In this document: piece after piece, positions 9,911 to 20,352 of the stretch | Layout of the letters: each line of letters opens with the position of its first letter | How positions within the stretch are numbered: position 1 is the stretch's first letter | Source: Lasiodiplodia sp. COLG20 | Lineage: Eukaryota; Ascomycota; Dothideomycetes; Botryosphaeriales; Botryosphaeriaceae | DNA: 64,000 bases | Reading direction: 5' to 3' | Assembly: GCA_009801085.1 (NCBI GenBank) | Contig: VNWV01000044.1 | Span: forward strand, 28,571-92,570 | Translations under genes and position numbers: made by a program | Notes under the pieces: model-generated | The model's input: only the letters and a program-made list of their open reading frames with translations | What the model was told of the DNA's origin: nothing | Database searches by the model: none

Positions 9911-12900
9911 ATGGCGGGGTCTCCACATTCGGAAACGCAGCTGGATATCGACCTTTACTACACAAGGGCGCAAGATCTTTTTCGAGCATTTGGGAAGGAC
10001 AAAAGCCAAATTACCTTGAACTCCGCTCTCGAAAATGCTCAAACAGTAGTACATCATGCTCCCAAAGGTTCCGACAAGTACTTGAGAATGACTATGGGGC
10101 TCGCTCTTTACATCGCCGAGCGAGGCAACCTCTGCGATGGTAATCCGGTGGATCTTGAGCGATCAGTGTCTCTATACAACACATGGCTGAAAGAGGCGCC
10201 AGATACTCATTTTGAGAGGCCATTCATCTGCTGTTTGCTGGCCGACGTTCTTCAAAGTCGGTTCGAGTACTCCAGGAACCGGGAAGATCTGGACGATGCC
10301 CTCTCGCTTGCGAACAAAGCCATAGAGCTTTCCGATCTCGACCCGACCTATCACCTTATGTACTTGCGTACTCTCCCGGAGCAGCTGCTCTGTATCCACA
10401 GAAACTTCGAGGCACCCGAATTTCTCGATCAGGAGATACTGGCAAGACGTCACGTTCTGGAAGAGTCTACAAAAAGGGATGATGCAAAGAGATGGCAGGA
10501 TATGGACCGTCTCGAACGAGGGCTTTTCAAGCGCTTTGAGAATACTGGAAATATCGAGGATTTGCAAGAAGCGCTGCCGCTTGCGAAAGCTGTCTGTGAG
10601 TCAATACCAGATGGGTTCCCTCGTCGATGCAACGCGTTTAGTCACTGTAGCAATGTGCTGGCAATGAGCTACGACGCCGGACTGTTACCCTTGTCAGCGT
10701 TTGACGAGTCAATCGAAATGGTGCAGACCGCGCTACGTATGTGTCCGGCTGGAAGTGATGATCGGGTTGGCATACTAGTCAACCTCACGAACAGGAATAG
10801 AGAGGCATATGAGCGGGGGCGAGGGGTTCAATTTTTGCACCTTGCAATTGAGTATGGTAAACAAGTTCTGGCAGAGGCATCGCCAGATCATCCAAAGCGA
10901 CCAATTTACCACCAAGGTCTTGCTGTATGCCTCAAAGTACTCTTCGAATACAGCGGGCAACGGTTCTGTAAGTACTACCTCAGCTACAAGGGACGTGCAA
11001 CTGACATGGAAAAGTGCTTGATGAGGCTATAGAAACCTACCGCACTGCCGTTGCATCGACCCATCTGCCCAATGATGATAAGGCAATGATATCATACAAT
11101 CTAGCCATTGCCTTGAAGGTCCGCTATGAGATATCAGGTGCTGCGGAAGACATAGAGGAAGCTGTTTCCAAAGCTCGAGATAGCGTTTCGTGGACCTCCG
11201 CCAACAACATTCATAGCGCCGACAGATTGAGGCAACTTGGAATATCTCTTTCTAGCTTGTATGAACGATTTAGGCGGCTCGAGGATCTCAACGAAGCCAT
11301 CAATTGCGCTAGAAAGGCGGAACGGCACGCTCTGAGAGGGTCGAGTAGTGGAATGTATCTCAGCAGCCTCAGCAATATGCTTTCCAGCCGATATGAAAGG
11401 ACCTATATCGAAGAAGACCGATCAGAGTCACTGATGCTTGCGAGGAAAGCTGTTGAGGTGACCGACAAGTCGCATTGGTTGAGTTATGCCAAGTACAGCA
11501 ACAACTTGGCGAGTCTGATTTATGGAGAGTATCTGCGCACGGTCGAGTCAGAGCCCAATACTGCAAAATTAGAGGAGGCAATATCTTGGAGTCGCGTCGC
11601 ATTGGACTGCACACCGAAGACGCATACTGATTGGCCGGATTATGCATATTGGCTAGTCTGGAGACGGTTAGACCTCCACACGTATATTACGGATGATGAG
11701 AAGAAAGGGGCTCTGATCGATGACTTGATCGAGACATTGAAGGAAGCTTCCACGACACAAAGCGCTTCTCCGATGCAGAGCTTGAGATCAGCACGGGTCG
11801 GTGCACTTATGCTAATGATGAGAAAGCGGTGGACAGAAGCAAGAGAGTTAAGCACAAAGACAATAACGCTATTGTCTCATGTCAGCCCACGCTCCTTGAT
11901 GCGGGGAGACATGCAATTCAGATTGTCTGGTCTATCAAACCTTTCCTCTTACGCAGCAGTAGCGTCATTAAACTCGGGAAAAGGACCCGAGGAAGCTCTG
12001 ACACTCCTGGAGATGGGGCAGGGGCTGATATCCGGGATCCTTATCGGGAACCGCGCAGACATTTCGGGCCTTAAGTCTACCAACCAAGATGTTTTATCGC
12101 AATATGAAGAGACTAGGGAGCAACTCACACAAATGGCTATCTCGGCGTCGAACAGATGCGACGCCGTTCTCCATCGAGAGGAACTCACGAAGCGTCTGGC
12201 AAGCCTCGAGGACCAAATACGCGAAATGCCCGGTCTATCAGGATTCCAACTGCCAGCTTCCGGAGATGACCTGAAGAAGCTCGCATCAAGGGGGCCGCTT
12301 GTAAGCTTCAACGTCACTAAGGTCAGATCCGATGCATTCATCGTTACCTCGCAAGATATTGTCGTCATTTCTTTACCAGGTCTACGTGAGGGCGACCTAG
12401 AGGAAAATGTGCGGAAGATCATTGGAAGGTCACGACTTACCAAATGCACCTTAGTCGAGAGAAACACGTCGAATAAGAAGCTAGGCAAGATGCTTGTTTG
12501 GCTCTGGGAGGTAGCCGTGAAGCCAGTCATGGACCATCTCGGGCTCACAGGTCTATCTGGCAGTACCAGAGGCTTGCTTCCTAGACTGTGGTGGGTAACC
12601 AGCGGGCTGATGGGGCTGATGCCCCTACATGCCGCCGGCTCAGGATGGGACGAAAGTCTGGAAAACACAGCCAGCCGCTGCGTTTCCTCTTATGTGCACA
12701 CAATGAAAGCGCTCGCATACTCCAGAGACAAGGCGAAACGGCCAAACCGGAGCGTTCCCGACCGGATTTTCGCCGTGCACACCCCTACCACCAAGGAAGA
12801 TGGCTGGGCGGACCTCAACACGGCCTCAGAGATGACCGCTATCACAACCGCCGCACACCACGCCGGTATTCCGTGCACAGTACTCGAATCGCCCACCGTC

Positions 12901-13407
12901 TCCTCGGTCGTCAATGAGATGCGCACCAGCGCTTTCGTCCACTTCGCCTGCCACGGTGACCCGAGTTTTGACGACCCCTTGCAGACATCCCTCGTCCTGC
13001 GCGCGGACTCGGGTACGCCGAACGGCCGCATGACCGTGGACCAACTCTTCGACGAAACGCATCAGTATGCCCGGCTGGCCTACCTATCCGCGTGCTGCAC
13101 CGCACAGCAGTACAAGGAGGGCTTGATTGCTGAGGGTATCCACCTCGGCAACGTGTTCCAGCTGATGGGCTTCCCGGCCGTGGTGGCAACACTGTGGGAG
13201 GCAGATGACGGCGCGGCGATGGAGGTGGCGGGGGCGTTCTATCGGCGGCTGTTGGGGAAGGGGAGGCTGGGGGAGATGGAGGAGGGTCATGTAGCCAGAT
13301 GCTTGCATGATGCGGTGGCAGAGCTGCGGGCGCAGAGGCTTGGGAGGAGGAAGAGGAAGGCTGAGGATATTTTGGCGTGGGCTCCGTTTGTGCATATTGG
13401 GATTTGA
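9911..13407 (+). CDS. TPR-CHAT caspase-like protease, 1149 aa
   Basis: Exons 9911-10967 and 11015-13407; the 47-bp intron has GTAAGT, a CTGAC branch and an AG end. The start at 9911 is preferred over an in-frame upstream start because that extension is low-complexity and would run into the divergent promoter. Residues about 10-850 are tandem tetratricopeptide-like helical repeats (for example the LDDALSLANKAIELSD, LEEAISWSRVALDCTP and GRGVQFLHLAIEYGKQVL segments). The C-terminal 300 residues are a CHAT domain. The catalytic His is in FACHG (His999) and the Cys in LSACCTA (Cys1046), both intact. CHAT is a caspase-fold protease domain. TPR-CHAT proteins act as proteases in death and defence systems, and in fungi CHAT genes are recurrent neighbours of gasdermins. 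The likely substrate is the divergent 280-aa protein. Confidence 0.9.
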
Positions 13408-13774
13408 GAATGCTGTTTGTTAGTTGGGTTTATTGAGGCACATGCAGCAATGACATTTGGAACGTGAATGGATTATCCGAGGCTTGATGTATGTCGCTGG
13501 TTTGAGAGGACAGCCCTAAAGAAGTCAGCAGCTACGCGGAGTTGTTATAATTAGTCTCGACGTTCAAGATGGTGTGGGGCCACTGTAGGTGGGATAAATC
13601 CACACCGCCTACCTAAGAAGTTTAGTCAGTGTTACACAAAAGCTTTTTGTACACGTACCTACCCCTCATCTCTCTTCGTCGTTCCTGGTGTTTTCATCCC
13701 ACCTCAGTCCCTCGTTATCAATAGAGACTCCTTCGTACGAAAAAACTAGTGATCAACGTCCGCCATTCGTCATC
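13408..13774. other. Intergenic, promoter of the second HET gene
   Basis: No gene is seen. The last 130 bp are CT-rich leader sequence before the ATG at 13775. Confidence 0.5.
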
Positions 13775-16143
13775 ATGTCGGGGTGGATTGCATTCGCGAT
13801 CAGCCTCATCTCGTGGCATTTTCTCGATGCACCCCTACAACTCTTTGATGAGATTACATCCAAAATTATCCACATCTCGTGGTATTATCGCGATGCATTT
13901 TTACGTCTCATTGATGAAATTATTGCGGTAACGCTCCAATAAGAAACAAAATCCGTGTTCACTTTCTGAGACTTGCTTGGTAGGATAGGGTCTATCCCCC
14001 ATTCCAGCACGAACGCCTTCGACCGAATGACAAGTCTTTCAGACTTGTGACCATAAAGCCTCCAAGCGACCACGATCATCTAATCCACTGTACAGTGGAA
14101 GAAGTTAGTCTTGACACTCCACCGGTTTACGATGCCTTGTCATACACTTGGTACAAGGACAGAGACTTCGGGAAGCCAGTCCGGGGAAGAATGCGCACGA
14201 TCATCTGCAACCAGAAAGCGCTGAAGGTGCACCAGAATTTGTACAATGGTCTCCTAGAACTACACAGGCTTAATCGAGGACATAGATTCTGGATCGACGC
14301 GATATGCATTGACCAAGGTAAGGGCGTTATGGATGAAAAGAAAAGAAAGGAGATCAAAGACGAAAAGAGTGCCCAGGTCAACATGATGGGAACTATCTAT
14401 GGCTCCGCCAAAACCGTCGTGGTCTGGTTAGGGAGACCATCTCTACTGACCGAGCTCGCTATCAAGTCTATTGAGCCCATGCTTCGGGATGAAGGATTTG
14501 AAGAACTTAAGCGCTTCAATTCCTTGATGCACAATAGGAGTATTTGGGAGGCATTAAGCGTGGCTCTTGTCGTCAAGTTCGTTCCTCCTACTGTTGGTGT
14601 CGCTTGGATTGTTTGTAGAGGATTTTTCGAGCGTGTCTGGACTTTGCAAGAGGTAGTTTTGGCTAAGGAGATTGTTTTCCTGCTTGGAGATCGCGAACTG
14701 CCAATGTTTGACCTCGGGAACTCCTTTATATTTGGATTGAAAGACGGAGGTAAACATACAGATCATCTGACCGATGAAGAAGGGGGCACAATTTTCAAGA
14801 AAATGGGGCGGCTTTCGGCTGGGATCCAATTTGCGTACATGACACGCGAAAACTTTCTTAGCGGAAGAGCATGCCCCTTGCAAGATGCCATCAAAGCGAT
14901 ACGGAACCGGAAAACGACAAAGGCGCACGACAAATTCTTTTCCGTCCTCTCTATTTCATCCGTATCGGGAGACAAGAATATCATACGACACAAGGCAGAT
15001 TACGCAAGGCCGGTAATTGACGTCTACTGCTCGTGCGCTAGACAGCTTTTGGAGGGCTCCACTGGTATGCACGTGTTGTCCCTTGTCGGTCAACTTCGCT
15101 ACGGATGCACGCAAGAGAGCGCGTTCCCAACTTCAGCCTATCATTTTGTCAGGGATGCGGATCTTGTGCCAGGGTTGCCCTCATGGGTGCCGGATCTCAA
15201 TGCTGAAGTCCGACCGAAACCATTTTTCGAATTTCCCACACGCACGCCTTTCACAGCTGCTACTTCAGAAGCTTCCGAGGTCATGTTTAGCCGTGGCGGG
15301 AGATCTTTGAAAACCAAAGCGGCTATTTTGGACTACGTTGAGAACGTGGCCGACGGGATCGGAGATCTCACCAAGCACTGGCCTTGGGTTTTTTTGGACG
15401 TTGCTTGTCGTCTGGGAAAGCAATATCATCCAACCAACGAGTCTACCGTATCCGCATTCCGGAAGACAATGGTCGCTGGCGAAGAAACCGTTGATGACTT
15501 GCGAGGGAGCCGGGTCACAATCAGGGAAGAGGAGTTCGCTGAGTGGTTCGTCATGATGGCCGAAAGAACGCCCCACTACGGGCCAAACGCTGCAGAGCTC
15601 ATACTCGCCGAAGAAGATGTGCAGTTCACAGCGTCGGATCTGGCCACTCCGCTATTCGAGCCTTGTAAAAATCACGGGTACCGCTCTGCTGATATCGAGG
15701 AGGGGAGATTAATGATAAACGCAATGCGCCGTTTCATGGCTACGTTCGACGATGACCAACATCAGTTTCGGGAAAGGATCGAGACAATGTTTCATCAAAA
15801 GAGGCGGGGATGGTTCAACAGATTGAAAGGCCGGGCCTTGACGGATGCTATGATTGCTGATGCATTTTATCCGCATCCTTATCACATGTTGTTCAGGTCG
15901 CGGTACCTTCACCGCCGCCTTTTCCTCACGAGGAAAGATTATATGGGAACTGGACCTTGGACGGTGCACAAGGGTGACGTGGTCATGCTGGTTGCGGGAG
16001 CGTACGTACCTTATATATTCCGCCCGTCCTACAAAGGGCGGAACACCTCGGAGCTGGTTGGCGAAGCCTATTGTCACGGGTTCATGGCGGGCGAGGGGTT
16101 GCAGTTGAAAGACTTGAAGTGGGAATCTATAGAGATTGTATGA
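13775..16143 (+). CDS. HET-domain protein with N-terminal tandem 22-aa repeat, 770 aa
   Basis: Exons 13775-13927 and 13984-16143; the 56-bp intron (GTAACG...TAG) joins frames exactly. Without this first exon the open frame would lack the usual lead-in of the HET domain. With it, the text reads YPPF...FRLVTIKPP...VYDALSYTW, the classic start of a HET domain near residue 70-110. It is followed by FWIDAICIDQGK, MMGTIYGSAKTVVVWLG and FFERVWTLQEVVLA. The first 51 residues are unusual: a Trp/aromatic-rich segment with two copies of a 22-residue motif (ISWHFLDAPLQLFDEI and ISWYYRDAFLRLIDEI). The gene sits downstream of and co-oriented with the TPR-CHAT gene, so it may belong to the same recognition or death locus. 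The C-terminus has the common HET-protein ending with GDVVMLVAGAYVPYI. Function of the repeat is unknown. Confidence 0.88.
13807..13926 (+). repeat. Imperfect tandem repeat, 66-bp unit (22 aa)
   Basis: CATCTCGTGG...CGATGCA recurs at 13807 and 13873, a 66-bp period. It encodes two copies of an amphipathic motif (ISW..xDA.L.L.DEI) at the N-terminus of the HET protein. The copies differ at DNA level yet keep the hydrophobic and Asp-Glu positions, which suggests selection on the peptide. Confidence 0.75.
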
Positions 16144-17338
16144 GCGAAGCCGTCTGTAACGTCAACTTTTTGTCTCGGCGAGAGGCTTCATTGGCATTAG
16201 ACCAGTCTGTTTAAAGGGTGACATGGTCTATGTAGTGAGTTAGAGTACAGTTTCCGTCATGTTCGTAATAAGAGAGAAAATATTACCAAGTGGTTGGTGA
16301 GGGTTTCGATTACGGGATAACGTATGAGGAGGCTTGTGAGAAATTACCACGAGATAGTCGACAGCTGTAACGATTTGCTTTGATCAAATTCCAGGGCATT
16401 TCCGCAATCTTCCAACATAACCTTCATAATTTTAGGAGTTTCAATTTCATTGTCGTGGTCACTTCTCTCCTATCCGGTATCAAATACAATTACTGCGTAC
16501 AGTAGAAATGGGCCAGGATAAGCTATATCTGTGTGAGGCGTTGGTGACAAGATGGATAAAATACATAGGATATCCACATGCACCACAGATACTAGAAAGG
16601 ACGTCGGTAGCAGCTCTAGCACTACTTCACCGGGGCTGCTCGCCCTGGTAACAGATTGTCTGACGGCGTACCGGTGTAGGCTTGGCACGCCGCACATATG
16701 TGACACCGCCCCCACACAAACCACATCAATGAATAGCTTAAGCTGGCCCATCCGATCCAATAAATTCCATTAACAGGGCTCAAAGTACAGATCTATGTTG
16801 TCAGTTGACTTGCGGGGTGGAGGGTTGGCACGTGGTGGTCCCCGCAAACGCTTCTCCGCGGAGATAGTTATAAAAAGAGTCAGTTGAGACGGCTCGCTGG
16901 GCGTTACGCGCGCGGCGCGCCACGGCTGCTCACGCGTCCAACGCACGCGAAGACAAGGTCTGCGATCGACAGCTGGGAGCATGTCCGCAGCGCGATGCGG
17001 CTGATGCGCCATCCCGCGGCGACCCAATCACCGGGAACCGTCGTTTCACTTCCTCACTTTTCCAAGCTGGCTACCGCAGACCGCATGTCCACACTGAATA
17101 TCCACCGCCTCGCTCCTTCACGCCTCTTGCCTCGGCACTCTTAGCACGGCGTGTCATCCTCCGCGCGCCGCCGTCGAAATGGCAGGATTGCGGCCGACGG
17201 ATCGGCTTCCAGCTGATCGGAGGTTATCGTCTGCACCGTGCATGCCGCAGTAGTTTCAACGGCCTTAAAAGCATTACTACTACTACGGATGTCCGCCTGC
17301 TGTTTCAATATCGATCCATTTCGAGACCATCTTCCAAT
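16144..17338. other. Intergenic, no clear gene
   Basis: Short frames only, none recognisable. The part nearest 17338 is GC-rich and would hold the promoter of the interrupted MFS gene. Confidence 0.5.
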
Positions 17339-19760
17339 ATGGTCAGGTGGTTGCCTACACGGCCGGAAGGTCAAGATGCAGCCGACGAAGTTAACGGCGA
17401 CAAGCAAAAGCCGTCAAAATGGAGCATGGGGATCCTTCTCGACAAGGAAACAGATGAAGTTCCAGGTCAGTACAATCCAGCTTCTGTAATTCAACCACTC
17501 TGACCAAGTCGAACAGGCTCCGTTCTGCTCCTCTCCAAGGTCAACCAAAACCAACCGCTTGGTCTCCGGAACGCACCTGCAAGAACGTCTTCCTCTTCGC
17601 TCCCATCTCCATATCCTCGGTCTCTACGCAGCACTTCATCGCGCCGAGAGATCCGCCGGACGCCGGACGGCAAGATCATCCTCGACCCGCAGCCCGACGA
17701 GTCTCACAATGACCCACTCAACTAGACCTCTTCCCGCCGGCTAGCTGCCCTACTATCCGTCGGATTTTTCTGCATGCTTGGTGGTGGCATGGGCCCCATC
17801 CTCGCAGCTGGCTTCAACAACGTCGCCGAGACGTATGACGTGCCGGTCCCAACTGTCGCCCTGACGACCGGCCTTTACATGCTGGGCTTAGGATTAGGCA
17901 GTGTGGTGGCTTCACCAACGGCCATATTGTATGGCAAGAGACCCGTGTACCTTGTTAGTGCCATCACGTTTTGTGCCACCTCGGTTTGGTGCGCCCTCTC
18001 CCCATCCTACACGTCTTTGCTAGTTGCACGGATCATTCAGGGCATGGCGGTTTCCCCTGTGGAATGCTTGCCTTCTGCTACGATTGCCGAAATTTTTTTT
18101 CTGCATGAGCGGGCGTTCCGCTTGGGGATTTATACGCTCCTCCTGCTGGGTGGGAAAAACTTGATCCCTCTCGTCAGTGCTGCCGTGATCGAATCACTTG
18201 GCTGGCGATGGGTATTCTGGTATGTACGTCGTTAAGGCTTTGAAATTCACAATGCTAATTTAAACAGGCTGATCGCTATCGTTGCTGGATTTAGCGGGAT
18301 TCTGCTCTTCTTTCTCGTCCCCGAGACCTTCTGGGAGAGAACACCTCGTCCACGGCGTAAGACGCACAAATCCAGTATCAGAAACCTCAGTGGATTGTTC
18401 CGTGGAAGGCCCGCGACGCCGTCGCGGCTGGACCTGGGAGGAATCAATGAGAAGCTCAGCCTGCCTGAGCCTCCTCCAGCCTTGGTCTCCGAGGCTTCGG
18501 GATCTATTGCGCAGAGGAGGCGGAACCTCAACGCACATGTGGGATTTGCTGTGGAAGATCCTAAAGAAGCAGCTGCGAGAAGGGCGGGGGCTGAGGCAGC
18601 CAGTCCCGAAGGCGAACCCCCCAGAGTACATGTGGTGGAAGCAGCTGAAGTTCCCTCTATTCTAGCTTCACCGGCGAGCCGTACTTCTAGAGCGGACAAC
18701 CAAGGCTAGCGCTCGGACTACTTCGGCCCAAATCCCGCCGATGACGAGATCCGTAATATTAACAAGTTAGCGACTAACCAAGATGCCGCTACGACACTAG
18801 CCATATCGGAGAAACCGTCTCTCGGCCGTCCCGACATCGATCTCGAAGTAGGCTCCGGAGCCTCGACTCCCGCCCCAGCAGCCTATACCGACCGCTACCG
18901 GAAAGCGCCGAAGAAGAGCTACGTCCAAACCTTGGCTCCGTACTCCGGCCGCCTCTCCCGCGACAGCTGGTTCCGTGTGATGTTCCGCCCGTTCATCCTC
19001 TTTGCCTATCCTGCCGTGCTGTGGAGTACTGTCGTCTACTCTCTCTCGGTGGGCTGGCTGATCGTCCTGTCCGAATCCGTGTCGGAGATCTACCGTACTG
19101 AAACGTACAACTTCACCGCTCTGCAGGCAGGCTTGGTCTATATCAGTCCATTCATCGGAGGCGTACTTGGCACTGTTGTTGCCGGTAAGGTCAGTGAGGT
19201 TATCGTTAGGTGGATGGCGAGGCGGAATGACGGCGTTTACGAACCAGAGTTCCGTTTGGTCATGGCTTTCCCTGTGGCTATCAGTACGACTATCGGTTTG
19301 ATGGGCTTTGGCTGGAGTGCTGAGGAGCGCGACGCATGGATCGGTATGTTTAGCAATTCTCCTCAAACACCCTCTTCTCCTCAGATGAGAGCCTATGCTT
19401 ACAGGTCTGGTAGTTCCCACGATCTTTTTCGGTGTCATCAGTTTTGGCTGCTCGCTCGGTAGCACTACCGCCATTACCTTTTGCGTTGACTCGTATCGCC
19501 AATATGCCGGCGAGGCGCTCGTCACGCTCAACTTCGCCAAAAATGTCTTCCACGGCTTTGTCTTCTCCCTCTTCTTCACGCATTGGCTCGAGGGCGATGG
19601 GTCCAAGAAGGTTTTTCTGGCTGTCGGTGGAATGCATCTTGGATGCTTGCTCTTCACAATTCCTATGTATATCTACGGCAAAAGGCTTCGCATGTGGACC
19701 GTTAGAAAGAACATGATTGAGAAGCTTCAGATTTACGTCGTCATATTATTGTACAGATAG
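17339..19760 (+). pseudogene. MFS (DHA1) transporter interrupted by two in-frame TAG codons
   Basis: Exons 17339-17465, 17517-18219, 18268-19343 and 19405-19760 join cleanly, all with GT...AG introns. The product is a 12-helix major facilitator of the DHA1 drug or polyamine exporter kind: DPLN before TM1, MLGGGMGPILAAG, GKRPVYL, ESLGWRWVFW, then VPETFW, a long hydrophilic central loop, and GVYEPEFRL. Two TAG stops lie in frame: 17723-17725, immediately after DPLN where this family has a conserved Trp (DPLNW), and 18707-18709 in the hydrophilic loop. Splicing, reading frame and all other motifs are otherwise intact, with no frameshift. TAG is one transition from TGG at the first site and from CAG at the second. 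It is either a young pseudogene, an assembly error, or a transcript repaired by UAG-to-UGG editing. An 84-bp in-frame intron ending at the second TAG (18626-18709, weak donor GTACAT) is a weaker way to avoid that stop. Confidence 0.8.
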
Positions 19761-20352
19761 AAATTCCATTCAAGCGCGTATTCAACGACTACATTAAGAC
19801 AACAGCTTTCCTCTATATACCTTGTCCACAACATGTCTGTCGCGCTTGTATTTACGGCCGAGCTGCCTAGTTATGCTCTTAATTACTGACCCATTTGGGA
19901 CTAGTTCATACGCCTTGCCTGAGGGTCCTGTTCCTCTTTTACCTGCATACGGCGCAAAAGTTGTTATTGCGTGACATTCTCGTCATCAAAAGCGTCTCAA
20001 TACTCAATAGTCAGTGCAAATATCTAGGCTTGAGCCTATGGAGCAGCGACGGCGGTAACCGCTGTGTTGGACAGTATCGCTGCCAATAGAAACGTCGCAT
20101 GGGCCGCACAGCCTGTTGGATATTCTTGGCATCTGCACGATGCGGCCCCCACGCACACCCACTTCTACGAACCAGCCAATGGAGAAAATAGATCTAAGGC
20201 AATCAAGCAAGGCTGTAACTAGATGCTCGCCTACTAAAAATATGGCTTAAGCGAGAAGGAAGCAGGAGATATTTTATTCTCCATTCTTCCTGCAGATTTC
20301 CCCAACCACTTTCAACCTGGTTCACGCCTACTGAAATTCATCGCGAACCACG
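19761..20352. other. Intergenic, no clear gene
   Basis: No open frame above 70 codons and no RNA gene seen. It contains the promoter for the membrane-protein gene. Confidence 0.5.

Noticed and set aside
13749..13931. Alternative frame through the 66-bp repeat region
   Set aside because: Only the frame starting at 13775 splices into the HET domain; the other frame ends and has no partner exon.
18626..18709. Extra 84-bp intron to remove the second TAG in the MFS gene
   Set aside because: Possible and in frame, but the donor GTACAT and lack of a clear branch site make it weaker than a real stop; kept only as an alternative.
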